Positions 27,527-36,471 are shown, counted from the first letter of the stretch. The stretch is 64,000 bases of DNA from Chthonomonadaceae bacterium (GCA_025054835.1 JANWZQ010000056.1:1-64000); one strand, 5' to 3'. Numbers and translations: made by a program. The notes: generated by a model from the letters alone, not told the origin.

Positions 27527-28870
27527 TCAGATAGAAGCGTGGCGGGACTGCTCTGGCACACTCACTCCGGTTGGTGTTGAGAGGGAGCTGCCCGTCTGGA
27601 AATCCATGATGGTGAAACTGCTGGAGATCCCGGCCAGTTCTGGATTGGCCTCTGGAGTGACCATGACCGTGTGCATGGTCACCTGTGCTGCTTGCAAGCG
27701 GCGTTGAGTACCTTCCATGATCGCCGCCTTGCCGTCGGTGACAAGCAACAACATCGCGTCCAGATGTTCTTCCCGGCGCAGGTTTTCGATATCCTGAATG
27801 GCGACCTGCAGGGCATCGTTCACATGGGTGGCACCCCCGTTGAAATTGGTGGCGAAGATGGTGTCCAGCAGGGCGTCCTTCTCAGCCAGTGTGCAGGCCT
27901 GAACCGGTGGCTCCACAATACGTGGCCAGATCTCTTCCCAGCTTGCGTAGCGCCGGAAGAGATAGCGGGTCTGTGCCTGTCCCATGTTGGCCCGCAGGAC
28001 TGCTGCGATCACTGCCAGAGCCAGCGTTGCGCTTTTTCCCTGCATGGAGGCACTGTAGTCCAGCAGAATGTACAGCAACTGCCCTCCCTTACCGCTGCCC
28101 CCCTCAATGTCGATAGGAACGGGTACGGAGCGGCGCACCAGCACTTCCACCCGGCGCTTCTCGGCCTTGAATTCCAACCGCTGGCGCGTCGTCTGGCGGT
28201 TCGGGATCATCACCTCATGTCGACTGACCCGATCCACCAGCACCTGCGGGGGAAGCACCTGCTCGAGCAACCGCGCCTGCCAGACTTCAGAGAGGCGTAC
28301 CGCCGGGCGTAACGTGCGTGATGCTAGCGGTTGATCCCGCCACGTGTCATCTGGAATGAAGAGCGTCACTTCCTGCATCTCACGCACTTCCTGCTCACGC
28401 CAGAGGAACTCCTGACTGTGCGCCTCGTTGCCCTGCTCACCACCGGACAGGACGCGAGACAGGTAGAGCCACGGAGGGTTCTCTTCCAGGATCCGTCGGA
28501 TCAATCGTTCTACCTGTTGAGGATCTGCAAAAAAGTCGCTCTCGGGCATCCGGAACGCGCCCGCAATGGCGGCGATCTTCTCGATATCTTTCAGGTCTCG
28601 GTGGCGCTGCAGCAGGCGGTCTACTTCCGCAGGAGGGAGAGGCGCAGACCTTCGGCCGATGCGCAGGTGCCATGGGCGGAGCCTCCCGGACCGTCGGGAG
28701 AACGGCATTGCGCTGTTGAGAAGGGCCAACCACGCGCACAGGAGGTCCAGCAAGCTCTGCAGGACGCGGATCCACTGTGGCAACGGCTTCGGTGCGCCGT
28801 CCGTGATGCGCAGTTGTGACGTGCTGGCTTCTTCGCCTGCGGGGCCCGAAGGAACGCGTTCGGCGCTCAT
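27527..28870 (-). CDS. VWA-domain protein, ViaA-like partner of MoxR ATPase
   Basis: This 447-aa protein has a helical N-terminal half and a C-terminal von Willebrand A domain. The metal-ion-dependent adhesion site is intact: D271-x-S273-x-S275 in DYSASMQG, a threonine in GGATHVND and the aspartate of TDGKA. It overlaps the stop of the upstream MoxR-type ATPase as ATGA. A MoxR ATPase paired with a VWA protein is the RavA/ViaA arrangement, usually a chaperone pair acting on metal-cofactor or respiratory complexes. No client gene is next to the pair. Confidence 0.85.
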   Translation of the reverse strand: MSAERVPSGPAGEEASTSQLRITDGAPKPLPQWIRVLQSLLDLLCAWLALLNSAMPFSRRSGRLRPWHLRIGRRSAPLPPAEVDRLLQRHRDLKDIEKIAAIAGAFRMPESDFFADPQQVERLIRRILEENPPWLYLSRVLSGGEQGNEAHSQEFLWREQEVREMQEVTLFIPDDTWRDQPLASRTLRPAVRLSEVWQARLLEQVLPPQVLVDRVSRHEVMIPNRQTTRQRLEFKAEKRRVEVLVRRSVPVPIDIEGGSGKGGQLLYILLDYSASMQGKSATLALAVIAAVLRANMGQAQTRYLFRRYASWEEIWPRIVEPPVQACTLAEKDALLDTIFATNFNGGATHVNDALQVAIQDIENLRREEHLDAMLLLVTDGKAAIMEGTQRRLQAAQVTMHTVMVTPEANPELAGISSSFTIMDFQTGSSLSTPTGVSVPEQSRHASI

Positions 28871-30057
28871 TCGTCGTCTCCGTTCAGGGAGGCTACGGCC
28901 TGTCGCAGGACATCCACCAGATACGCAGTGCCTGCGATGCCCCGTACACGCCCCAGATGTCCCAGCAGTTCACGTCGTGCTGCAAAGATCGTCGGGGTGC
29001 CCGGCAGGCGCAGGCGAAACTCTCCGTCACGGCTTCTTCCTCGTCGCTGGTACTCCAGGATCTGCTGAGCCAGATCCCCGAGCGCGTCATAAACGGCCAG
29101 TTCCTCCCGGGTGATCCGTCGCGGTAGCACGGTATCCAGCACATCGTTCAGGATGGCATGGGCCGCGATCCCGTCCGGGTCATCTCCCAGAGGGAGCGCA
29201 AAACGCAGGTAGCGACGCACATGTGTGTAGTCCGCACGTTGCCGGCCCTCCAGGGTGGCACCGGCCCGGATCACGTCCAGAAAGAGGTTCTCCCGACGTA
29301 GATCCGAGGAGAATAAACCGGAACGGCCCAGATGCGGATCCTCCTGACACCGACGGTGGAACTCGCCCGAAATCCAGGACTCCACCAGCAGAACTCCCGG
29401 TGGGACTTCCATGCGTGCGCGGATCTGGGAGAGCTCACGCACCTGATCCATATCGACCAGGGCCATGCGTGGAGGGTGTCCTTGCGTATGCAGATAGACG
29501 CGAGCGGTCTGGAAGCGGCCCCAGGGGGATGTTACTTCCGGCGGGGTGAAACGGAAGGCGATACGGCTCCATACCGCTTTCCACTCTTCTCCCTGTGGCG
29601 CTTGATTGGCCGTCAGGATGGCGGTGTGCAGGTCGGCAGGAAGCGGGTCCTGGTCTTTTACCTCGAACAAGCGCTCGTACAGGATAGTGTTCAGACTGCG
29701 GGCCAGCGCGACTGGCCCATCGGAAAACTCCTCCAGCAGTGCCAGATCACACTGCAGGATCCCATGTTCCGTGTTGTAGATCTGACGCCCTTCCTGCAAG
29801 TACGTGCTGGGGATCGGGGCACCGACCAGATGGTCTGGCATGGTGTAAGCGGTGATCTGCGTGCGAAAGACGCGTGCGTTGCGGATCGCACCAACGAACA
29901 ACCGGGCGGGGTAAGACTTGCCCCGACCCGGTTTGCCAACCAGCAGCATGTGCTGGCCAGTAAGCAGGGCCAGCTTGAACTGGTCGATACAGTCATCGTA
30001 ACCAACCAGATGTTCCTTCAGAGTGTCCAGCGCCGTCGAGAAAGAGATATCGCTCAT
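28867..30057 (-). CDS. MoxR-family AAA+ ATPase, RavA-like
   Basis: A AAA+ ATPase of the MoxR group with Walker A GKPGRGKS at residues 41-48. The Walker B stretch reads LALLEEF, so the first acidic residue is Glu rather than the usual Asp. The region between them (YTMPDHLVGAPIPSTYLQEGR) fits the MoxR/RavA type. Its partner VWA gene overlaps by ATGA downstream. GAGGAG stands about 10 bases before the ATG. RavA-type ATPases remodel protein complexes with ViaA; the substrate here is unknown. Confidence 0.87.
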   Translation of the reverse strand: MSDISFSTALDTLKEHLVGYDDCIDQFKLALLTGQHMLLVGKPGRGKSYPARLFVGAIRNARVFRTQITAYTMPDHLVGAPIPSTYLQEGRQIYNTEHGILQCDLALLEEFSDGPVALARSLNTILYERLFEVKDQDPLPADLHTAILTANQAPQGEEWKAVWSRIAFRFTPPEVTSPWGRFQTARVYLHTQGHPPRMALVDMDQVRELSQIRARMEVPPGVLLVESWISGEFHRRCQEDPHLGRSGLFSSDLRRENLFLDVIRAGATLEGRQRADYTHVRRYLRFALPLGDDPDGIAAHAILNDVLDTVLPRRITREELAVYDALGDLAQQILEYQRRGRSRDGEFRLRLPGTPTIFAARRELLGHLGRVRGIAGTAYLVDVLRQAVASLNGDDE

Positions 30058-30413
30058 GCCCGGGTTGCTCCTCTGCTGCAGTGCCCTGTCATGCTGTTGC
30101 TACGCCTGCTTTCACCGCAGATGCGACACGTATCTGGTTGTGGGCGCGCCGTTACGCCCACAAATTGGGTTACGGTATAGAGCGAAGAAATGGTTCGATC
30201 CGTGTGTCGCCAGGGGAGCCCGGTTCCGCCCCGAACCGGCAACAGAACGGGTGGATCCCATACCGTTGAAGGCTTTTTCGTTAGCTTATTTTTATTCTGT
30301 CAAACGAAAAATCCTTCCTTCTGCAGAAGGAAGGAAGTGAGATGCAAAACCGAACATAGATGGCCCGGTGAAAGGGACGTAAGCTCCGCACGTCTGTGCG
30401 CGTTGCCGTCAGG
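30058..30413. other. 356-bp intergenic region with two hairpins and a terminator
   Basis: No coding frame is supported. There is a perfect 9-bp hairpin at 30138-30163 (TTGTGGGCG/CGCCCACAA) and a 7-bp one at 30220-30239 (CCGGTTC/GAACCGG), then the terminator of the NHL-dockerin gene at 30307-30335. The first part is the leader of the MoxR/VWA unit. A structured RNA is possible but unproven. Confidence 0.4.
30307..30335 (-). terminator. Rho-independent terminator of the NHL-dockerin gene
   Basis: A perfect 24-bp palindrome (30312-30335) gives a 10-bp stem with a TGCA loop. On the minus strand it is followed at once by A and five T residues. It lies 79 bases after the stop at 30414. Confidence 0.75.
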
Positions 30414-31691
30414 CTAGGGATCGCCTGCCATGTCAAAATTGCGGATCAACAGATCCAGATCCAGCACATCGACAGCACCGTCGCAGTTGAAATCCGCGAG
30501 AGGGTCCCAGTGAGGCGCACCGGGCCCGGAGTCGAAAGCACGCAGCAGCATGTAGAAGTCCTGCATGTCGATGCGATTGTTGCCATCAGCATCGCCCGCA
30601 TGCAGGTAGAACAGGCGGTCATGCACATTCTGCATCAGATCGATCGGCAGGGTATGGCGCAACCACTTCACACCCTTGGCCGCGACATCGTAACGCCCGA
30701 AGGGAATATGCGCTATGTAAAAACGGCCGTCCGGGGCCGGTGTCACGACACGGGTGAACACAGAGCAGCCGAACAGAGGGCGAAACACAAAAGTGATCGG
30801 TACGTCGGCAGAAGACTGGCTCTCCTGCAGAACGATCCGGCCGGACAGCGAGAAGTGCAACCCTGCACCGGGCCGAAAAGCCAGATCCACCGGAGCATGC
30901 AACCCCCTTGCAAAGTCCCCGAGATCCGTGCCACCGGGTGAAAACCGGCGTACTGTCGAACCCCTCCCGTAACCGTAGTTGGCCACATACAGGCATCCAT
31001 CAGGGCCAATGGCGATGCCACGTGGGTCCTGAATGCCAGTGGAGGCAAACACACCCAGATCCGTGCCATCCGGCGCGATGCGGCGAATCTGATTTCTGGC
31101 GGCACTGGCCACATACAGGTAACCGTCCGGGTCCAGAGCGAGCCCGGCAGGCGTGTGCACGTGAGCGAAAATTCTGTGCTCCCGTCCATCTGCTGAAATG
31201 CGGTATACCGAGTGTGTACCGTAGCTGGATACATAGAGATTGCCCGCGCGATCGAAAGCCAGCGAGTCCGGTGTGGGAACAACGGCGAATACGCCCAGAT
31301 AGTCTCCCTGAGGGGAGTAGCGCTGGATCGTATTGTCCCCTGCACAGCTGACGTACACATTGCCCTGAGCGTCCAGTGCGACGTCCAGTGGAATGTTCAG
31401 CCCGGTCAGGAAGTTGCCCTGATCACGACCGTTGGCGCAGAAAAGCCGGATGTTCTGTGTCTGCACGCCTGCAACGTAGAGATTGCCCGCGTGATCGAAG
31501 GCCATGCCGCAGAAACGGCTCACACCGGAGGTAGTGGCGAACGGCCCGACGCTCCTGCCGTCCGGAGTGAACTCCTGTGCGGTTCGGAAGAAATACTCTC
31601 CCACAACCAGGTTCTGTGCCCCGGACGCGGCAGTGATCAGCACCCAGATCAGGCTCCAGATCCCTTTGAGTACAGCAGGACGTACACGCAT
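30414..31691 (-). CDS. Secreted NHL beta-propeller with C-terminal dockerin-like domain
   Basis: The 425-aa protein has a signal peptide (ending AASGAQ), at least five NHL-type blades (repeats such as ALDAQGNVYVS, AFDRAGNLYVS, ALDPDGYLYVA, AIGPDGCLYVA) between about residues 45 and 260, a beta-sandwich linker and a C-terminal dockerin-like calcium-binding pair. The two loops read GDADGNNRIDMQDF and DFNCDGAVDVLDLDLL, ending in NFDMAGD. No cohesin is in the window. The C-terminus closely resembles that of the LamG protein at 46778-48013, suggesting a shared attachment or sorting signal (inference). Confidence 0.85.
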   Translation of the reverse strand: MRVRPAVLKGIWSLIWVLITAASGAQNLVVGEYFFRTAQEFTPDGRSVGPFATTSGVSRFCGMAFDHAGNLYVAGVQTQNIRLFCANGRDQGNFLTGLNIPLDVALDAQGNVYVSCAGDNTIQRYSPQGDYLGVFAVVPTPDSLAFDRAGNLYVSSYGTHSVYRISADGREHRIFAHVHTPAGLALDPDGYLYVASAARNQIRRIAPDGTDLGVFASTGIQDPRGIAIGPDGCLYVANYGYGRGSTVRRFSPGGTDLGDFARGLHAPVDLAFRPGAGLHFSLSGRIVLQESQSSADVPITFVFRPLFGCSVFTRVVTPAPDGRFYIAHIPFGRYDVAAKGVKWLRHTLPIDLMQNVHDRLFYLHAGDADGNNRIDMQDFYMLLRAFDSGPGAPHWDPLADFNCDGAVDVLDLDLLIRNFDMAGDP

Positions 31692-31979
31692 GTGTTGCTA
31701 TCTGACCTCCGTTTCCCTTCAACAGGTGTGTTCTCCAGTACACCTGTGCGACGCGCAGCAGGTGCCGCAGGCAGGCACCGCACAATGCAAGTATTCCGCG
31801 ACCGCTTGCAGGACTCTGCCCGTGTTGTCCTCAGGAAAGGAAGCAAAGCAACAGATCCCGATGTTCTACCAGATAGAGCAGGAATGGCCGTGAGAATCTA
31901 GGAAGAGGTCGAACGTGACAGATTGTTGTGTTGCGCCGGGTCGAAGATAGCACCATGAGCCGCATTGTTTTCGCAGACT
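31692..31979. other. 288-bp divergent intergenic region
   Basis: This region lies between the minus-strand NHL-dockerin gene and the plus-strand amidase. It contains GGAGG ahead of the former. I see no convincing promoter, RNA or coding frame; apparent frames are antisense extensions of neighbours. Confidence 0.4.
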
Positions 31980-32615
31980 ATGTCCGTTGAATTTCCAGCG
32001 TCTCCTGGCGATATCCAGCGCACGCGCAGGCGCTCCCGATGGCGTCGCTTCCTGAGATGGGTCATCGTACCGGGCATTGCTGGCGTGCTGCTGACCCTGC
32101 GCCCCGGAGTCGGGCCCCGGGAGGATCCTCTCCCCATGCCCTACCCCTACATCCCTTCGCCCAACTACGACGACCGGCCGGAAGGCGTTACGGTCAACTG
32201 TGTGGTGTTGCACGCGACAGTGGAGCCAACAGTGCAGGGAACCATCAACATCTTTCTGGACCCGGCAAAGCGGGTCTCGGCCCACTTCATTGTGGGCAAA
32301 GAGGGGCAGGTGATCCAGATGGTCCCTGTGGAGAAGCGCGCGTGGCATGCTGGACCGTCAGAGCTGGATGGGAAACCGGCCGTCAATGACTACAGTGTCG
32401 GGATCGAGATGGTCAATCGTAACGACGGAGTGGACCCTTACCCGGAGGTGCAGATGCAGGCGGTAGCCGGGATCATCCGGTTTGTACGTTCCCGGTACGT
32501 CATTCCCGATGAGCGCATTGTCTCTCACGCTACAGTAGCCCGGCCTGCAGGGCGTAAGACCGACCCGCGCAACTTCGATTTGGATCGATTGCGCCGGCTG
32601 GCTCGCATTCCCTGA
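31980..32615 (+). CDS. Membrane-anchored N-acetylmuramoyl-L-alanine amidase (Amidase_2)
   Basis: This is a zinc amidase that cuts the bond between MurNAc and L-Ala in peptidoglycan. An Arg-rich N-terminus is followed by one hydrophobic segment (WVIVPGIAGVLLTL), then the Amidase_2 domain. Zinc-ligand candidates are the histidine in VVLHAT, the second histidine in SHATVARPAGRKTDP and the aspartate of that last motif; HAGPS carries another conserved His. The catalytic core is compact, about 150 residues. An in-frame TTG lies at 31965; neither start has a good ribosome site. Lysine and aspartate in KTDP fit the AmiD/AmpD type. Confidence 0.87.
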   Translation: MSVEFPASPGDIQRTRRRSRWRRFLRWVIVPGIAGVLLTLRPGVGPREDPLPMPYPYIPSPNYDDRPEGVTVNCVVLHATVEPTVQGTINIFLDPAKRVSAHFIVGKEGQVIQMVPVEKRAWHAGPSELDGKPAVNDYSVGIEMVNRNDGVDPYPEVQMQAVAGIIRFVRSRYVIPDERIVSHATVARPAGRKTDPRNFDLDRLRRLARIP

Positions 32616-32924
32616 TCACCGGTGATGTCGTGACATGGGACCCGTGCAGGGAGCTGAGTTCAGCACGCAATGTGCGAGAGCCACAGGCCTGGAACTGGAT
32701 CTGGCTCCCTGCTATTGAGCGGCTGACCGGTCGGTGCGCGAGCAAGCTGCTGGCTCTGTCAACTGCACCCTCCCGTTATTTCTGACCGGTAAGTATTTGG
32801 AAACCGGCCGATGCCTGCTACATGTTGCCACCCGGCAGGGGCGAATGTCTGTACAGGTGATCTCGCTTACCGGAGCGTTGCGGGAGCGGTTAAGAGAAGC
32901 ATAGTTGCAGGAGGTGATAACGCA
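32616..32924. other. 309-bp intergenic stretch
   Basis: Between the amidase and the dioxygenase there is no frame with a ribosome site until the GGAGGTGA that serves the gene at 32925. No terminator hairpin with a T-tract or convincing promoter was seen. Confidence 0.4.
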
Positions 32925-33599
32925 ATGCAGGCACTACGTCACGAGGGGCATTCTCGCCGCCGTTTTCTGACACAGATGGCTTCCGGAGTCCTGATGTGCG
33001 TGACGGCACAGGCTTTTGCCGATGAGCTGGTACGCACACCCGCGCAGACCGAGGGACCGTTCTACCCGGACCGGTTGCCACTGGACACAGACAATGACCT
33101 GCTGATCATCAACGACAACCTGACTCCGGCCGTCGGGGTGGTTACCTATCTGAGTGGACGTGTGCTGGATGCGAAGGGCGACCCGATCCGTGGGGCAGTC
33201 GTTGAGATCTGGCAGGTAGACAATGAAGGATCCTACATCCACTCCAGCGGGGCCAACCGTCAGAACCAGGGCCGCCGTGATCGCAATTTCCAGGGGTTCG
33301 GCCGGTTCACTACCGGTGCATCCGGTGAGTACCTGTTCCGGACCATCAAGCCAGTGCCCTATCCCGGGCGCACGCCGCATATCCATGTGGCGGTCAAAAT
33401 CAAGGGCCATGAGAAGTTCACCACGCAGTGCTACGTCCGGGGGGAACCACGCAATGAACGAGACGGCATTCTGCGTAGTATCCGGGATCCGAAACAACGG
33501 GAGTCAGTCATTGTATCGTTCACACCATTGCCCGGATCCCGTATAGGAGAACTGACAGCACGCTTCGATATCGTCATGGGGTTTACCCCGTCCATGTAG
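32925..33599 (+). CDS. Tat-exported intradiol ring-cleavage dioxygenase-like protein
   Basis: This is a non-heme Fe(III) dioxygenase of the intradiol family, related to protocatechuate 3,4-dioxygenase beta. The N-terminus SRRRFLTQMASGV is a twin-arginine signal, so the folded enzyme is exported. The conserved start TPAQTEGPFYPD, the GAVVEIWQVD strand and a ligand set consistent with Tyr/Tyr/His/His (Tyr in SGEYLFRTIKP or VPYPGRTP, then PHIHVAV) are visible. The start at 32925 has GGAGGTGA and gives 224 aa; the upstream frame to 32811 lacks this. The substrate is unknown, and catechol degradation genes are absent here. Confidence 0.88.
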   Translation: MQALRHEGHSRRRFLTQMASGVLMCVTAQAFADELVRTPAQTEGPFYPDRLPLDTDNDLLIINDNLTPAVGVVTYLSGRVLDAKGDPIRGAVVEIWQVDNEGSYIHSSGANRQNQGRRDRNFQGFGRFTTGASGEYLFRTIKPVPYPGRTPHIHVAVKIKGHEKFTTQCYVRGEPRNERDGILRSIRDPKQRESVIVSFTPLPGSRIGELTARFDIVMGFTPSM

Positions 33600-33619
33600 G
33601 CGGCCCTGCGTGAGATCGG

Positions 33620-34003
33620 TCAGCGCCCCGGTTCTGGAGGAGCAGAGTACATCTCAATCAGGTAGCCGTCCGGGTCTGTGAAGAAGAGTTGCATCGCGCC
33701 ATCCGGTCGGGGAGCCGGACCCCGGAAACCGGTAACTCCACGAGCTTCCAGTTCGGCTCTGGCAGCAAAAGGGTCGTCAATGCGGAGCGCGAAGTGATGG
33801 TGGCGACGTTCGGCCTGCTGCAGAGACGGGTCGTGAATCAAATGCAACTCCTGATCCCCCAGTGCATACCATGCGCCGGGAAAATCGAAGGCAGGACGGG
33901 GAATGCGAGGTAACCCCAGAACGTGCTCGTAAAAGTGCATGGACGCGTCCAGGTCACGGACATGGATTGCGACATGATTGAGTTCGTGAATGCGAATGGG
34001 CAT
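33620..34003 (-). CDS. VOC-superfamily (glyoxalase/dioxygenase-like) protein
   Basis: A 127-aa single-domain vicinal-oxygen-chelate protein with two beta-alpha-beta-beta-beta modules. Metal-ligand candidates are the histidine in LNHVAIHVRD, the histidine in RHHHFALRI and the glutamate in DPDGYLIEMYS. The family includes glyoxalase I, fosfomycin-resistance proteins and ring-cleaving dioxygenases; the reaction cannot be told. CAGGAGA precedes the ATG. It converges with the intradiol dioxygenase, 20 bases away. Confidence 0.88.
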   Translation of the reverse strand: MPIRIHELNHVAIHVRDLDASMHFYEHVLGLPRIPRPAFDFPGAWYALGDQELHLIHDPSLQQAERRHHHFALRIDDPFAARAELEARGVTGFRGPAPRPDGAMQLFFTDPDGYLIEMYSAPPEPGR

Positions 34004-34204
34004 GCCGGGATGTCTCCTGAGAGGACTGCCTCAGGTTTCACGCTCGAGAGTGGAATTTCCTCTGCCGTCATGCGTGAAGGCCGTCTTCCTCCCGGGAACT
34101 CTGCAGCACGTGGCCTGCGTCCAGAAACAGGTGGCGCGTGCACTGAGGGCTACCGGGGAACAGGCGTGCGCCGTGTGAGCCCAACACACAGGGGAGGTTG
34201 ACCG

Positions 34205-35305
34205 ATGCAGAATATCTTTTCCGTTGCAATGGCCCGATGGATGCTCGCACCCGTGCTGTGCGGGGCATTGACTGGGGTGGTAGCGAGGGCAGACGCTGCG
34301 CAGCAAGATCGCCCGCGTCAGGTCGTTCTGGAGGAGGGGACCGTGCTGCCGGTTCTGCTGGAAACCCCGTTATCCTCCAACAAGTCCCGCAAGGGAGACC
34401 GTTTCACAGCTGTGGTTCGGACTTCCGAACGGACTACCTATCTGGGCCTGCCACAGGGGACCCGACTGGAGGGCGTGGTGGTGGAAGCGACTCCGAAACG
34501 CGACAACAAGACGCCCGGCATTCTGGACATCGAATTTCAGCGCCTGCGCATGCCCAACGGCGATTCTTATGAGGTTGTAACCTCGCTGATCCCGTTGGAC
34601 GAGAAAAGCGTGGAAACGCAGGAAGACGGTCGGATCGTAGCTAGGCCCGGGCGCAAACGCGAGCACTGGAAGTACGTAGGCTATGGTGCAGCTGCGGGCG
34701 CGTTGTTCTCGATCCTCGGCAACCGCGGGCGGATCACCATCGAGAACCTGCTGCTGGGGGGGCTGGCCGGGCTGGGGGCTGGCCAGATCCTCCGGGGCCC
34801 TCAGGAGGCGCGGGACGTTCAGCTGAAGCCCGGTACCGAAATCGGTCTGCGTCTGGAAAAGCCGTTGCGCTTCCGGCCATTGAACGAGGATGAGATCCCG
34901 GACGAGGATCGCGCACCTCTGACTCCCACCAGAGAAGACTCTGACGTGGAGTTCGGTGTGATGGTCCGAGAGCGGAATGTGATCTTCGGCTCCCGAAATA
35001 AGCCCTTCCGTGCAGGGGACACATGGATGTTGCCCGTACGTCCGATGCTGGATGCCATGGGCTACCAGAGCCGGTACACAGAGAGCACACGCACCCTGCA
35101 GGTCATCGACGGGGATCGCCGGGTGCGTGCAACGGTAGGCAGCCGCATCGTGGTACTTGGCGATGGTTCCCGGCGACAGATAGGTCGTCCCCTGCAAATG
35201 ATCAATGGAGAGCTGATGGCACCGGCACAGTTCTATGAGGTCGTTTCCCGCATGAAAGCTCGCTATGATGAGGCCACCAATACCCTGGTGTTCGACACAG
35301 ATTAG
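34205..35305 (+). CDS. Secreted TrbI/VirB10-like protein with copper-amine-oxidase-N-like C-domain
   Basis: A 366-aa exported protein in three parts. After the signal peptide (to about residue 33) comes a beta-barrel-like domain (EEGTVLPVLLETPLSSNKSRKGDRF) resembling the TrbI/VirB10 fold. A glycine-rich hydrophobic patch follows (YGAAAGALFSIL, LLLGGLAGLGAGQIL, about 160-200). The C-terminal about 90 residues match the copper-amine-oxidase N-terminal-like repeat (MLPVRPMLDAMGYQSRY, LQMINGELMAPAQF), common in cell-wall proteins. No amine-oxidase catalytic domain is present. GGGAGG precedes the ATG. The role is unknown, likely envelope-associated. Confidence 0.75.
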   Translation: MQNIFSVAMARWMLAPVLCGALTGVVARADAAQQDRPRQVVLEEGTVLPVLLETPLSSNKSRKGDRFTAVVRTSERTTYLGLPQGTRLEGVVVEATPKRDNKTPGILDIEFQRLRMPNGDSYEVVTSLIPLDEKSVETQEDGRIVARPGRKREHWKYVGYGAAAGALFSILGNRGRITIENLLLGGLAGLGAGQILRGPQEARDVQLKPGTEIGLRLEKPLRFRPLNEDEIPDEDRAPLTPTREDSDVEFGVMVRERNVIFGSRNKPFRAGDTWMLPVRPMLDAMGYQSRYTESTRTLQVIDGDRRVRATVGSRIVVLGDGSRRQIGRPLQMINGELMAPAQFYEVVSRMKARYDEATNTLVFDTD

Positions 35306-35333
35306 ACAGCAGCAGAATCGACGGAGACCGCAC

Positions 35334-35366
35334 ACGGGGTGCAGAGATCATAGGCCTGCACCCCGT
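35334..35366 (+). terminator. Strong hairpin after the TrbI-like gene (no U-tract)
   Basis: Perfect 11-bp inverted repeat ACGGGGTGCAG/CTGCACCCCGT with an 11-base loop, 29 bases after the stop at 35305. The tail lacks a T-run, so it may protect the mRNA end or act with other factors. Confidence 0.5.
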
Positions 35367-35454
35367 TCGCCTGTCATATAGAAATTGGTGCATCACGTTC
35401 CACGGTATGTCACGTTACAGAATGGCAGAATGTGCTGGAGGAGTGAAGAATAGC

Positions 35455-36471
35455 ATGCGATACCGTTGTGATCGATGCACAACCGGATGGTGCTCCCGGG
35501 CGTGGTTCCTGATGATACTGATGCTTGCCGTGGGAATGCCGGCCTGTGCGAAAAGTCTGCTCCCGGCCTTTCAGGATCGGCCACCGGTGTGGGCCGTGGG
35601 CACCTTTCGTGGTGTGAACCGCAAATACCGGAACCATGTGGAGGTAACCATCACGGATCGCGGGGAGGTGCGTGTGCGCACCACAGATGAGCGGGGAAAT
35701 ACGTCACGCGCCGAAGGGGGCTTCCGGGGAGAACGTATTACGGTGGACAACAATACGTACCGCGTGGAGCAGATCTTCCGGGGGATCCGGATCGTGCAGG
35801 AGAACGACCCTGCCAACTGGATGAACCTGAGTCGGATCTCCGGAGAAGGCGGTTACGGGGAACTGCCAGCTCGTGGCGATCACGGCGACGAACTCTACTA
35901 TCGGCGGCCACCCGTCTGGGCGTTGGGGACTTTCCGGGGTTACAACCGGAAGTATCAGAATGACGTCGAGCTGACCCTCAGCAGCAATGGCCGGGTCACC
36001 GCCCGGTTGACGGAGATCAGCGGGCGCGTCACCCGGCAGAGCGGGCAGTGGCGCAACGGCCGGATTGAGCTGGGCAGTCGCGTCTTCGATGTCGAGCGGT
36101 CCGGAGACGGTATGGTGCTGACCGAAGTCGGGGATCGCTCCCATCGGATCCTGCTGACGCGTGGGAACGCGCTCCCATGGGGAGAGGAGGAAGGGGATTT
36201 TGGACGCCCGCCGGCCTGGCTGGTCGGTACGTTCGAGGCATACAACGAGGAGCAGAACTGCCGGGTTGAAATGACAGTGGACCGTAATGGCCGGGTAACG
36301 ACCCGGGTAATCCAGACCAGTGGGCGCGTATCGACCCTGCGCGGTATTTACCGGCATGACCGTATTGAGCAGGACGGCAAGCGCTATGAAGTAAGCCGGG
36401 TGCCTCGCGGGGTCATCCTGACCGAGGTAGGCAATCGGTGGAGGCGTTACACCTACCGCCGGGTTGACTGA
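35455..36471 (+). CDS. Secreted protein with three ~90-residue repeats (PPVWAxGTFRGYNxK)
   Basis: The protein has a hydrophobic signal segment and then three homologous beta-rich repeats, each opening with a near-identical motif: RPPVWAVGTFRGVNRKY, RPPVWALGTFRGYNRKY and RPPAWLVGTFEAYNEEQ. Each continues with a VE(V/L/M)T strand, a GRVTxR strand, a GRI element and a hydrophobic strand ending in EVG or equivalent. The start at ATG 35455 follows GGAGGAG; an earlier in-frame ATG at 35407 lacks it. The function is unknown. A canonical terminator lies 29 bases downstream. Confidence 0.75.
   Translation: MRYRCDRCTTGWCSRAWFLMILMLAVGMPACAKSLLPAFQDRPPVWAVGTFRGVNRKYRNHVEVTITDRGEVRVRTTDERGNTSRAEGGFRGERITVDNNTYRVEQIFRGIRIVQENDPANWMNLSRISGEGGYGELPARGDHGDELYYRRPPVWALGTFRGYNRKYQNDVELTLSSNGRVTARLTEISGRVTRQSGQWRNGRIELGSRVFDVERSGDGMVLTEVGDRSHRILLTRGNALPWGEEEGDFGRPPAWLVGTFEAYNEEQNCRVEMTVDRNGRVTTRVIQTSGRVSTLRGIYRHDRIEQDGKRYEVSRVPRGVILTEVGNRWRRYTYRRVD

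Noticed and set aside
34205-35305. Copper amine oxidase
   Set aside because: Only the N-terminal-like repeat occurs; there is no topaquinone or copper-site catalytic domain.
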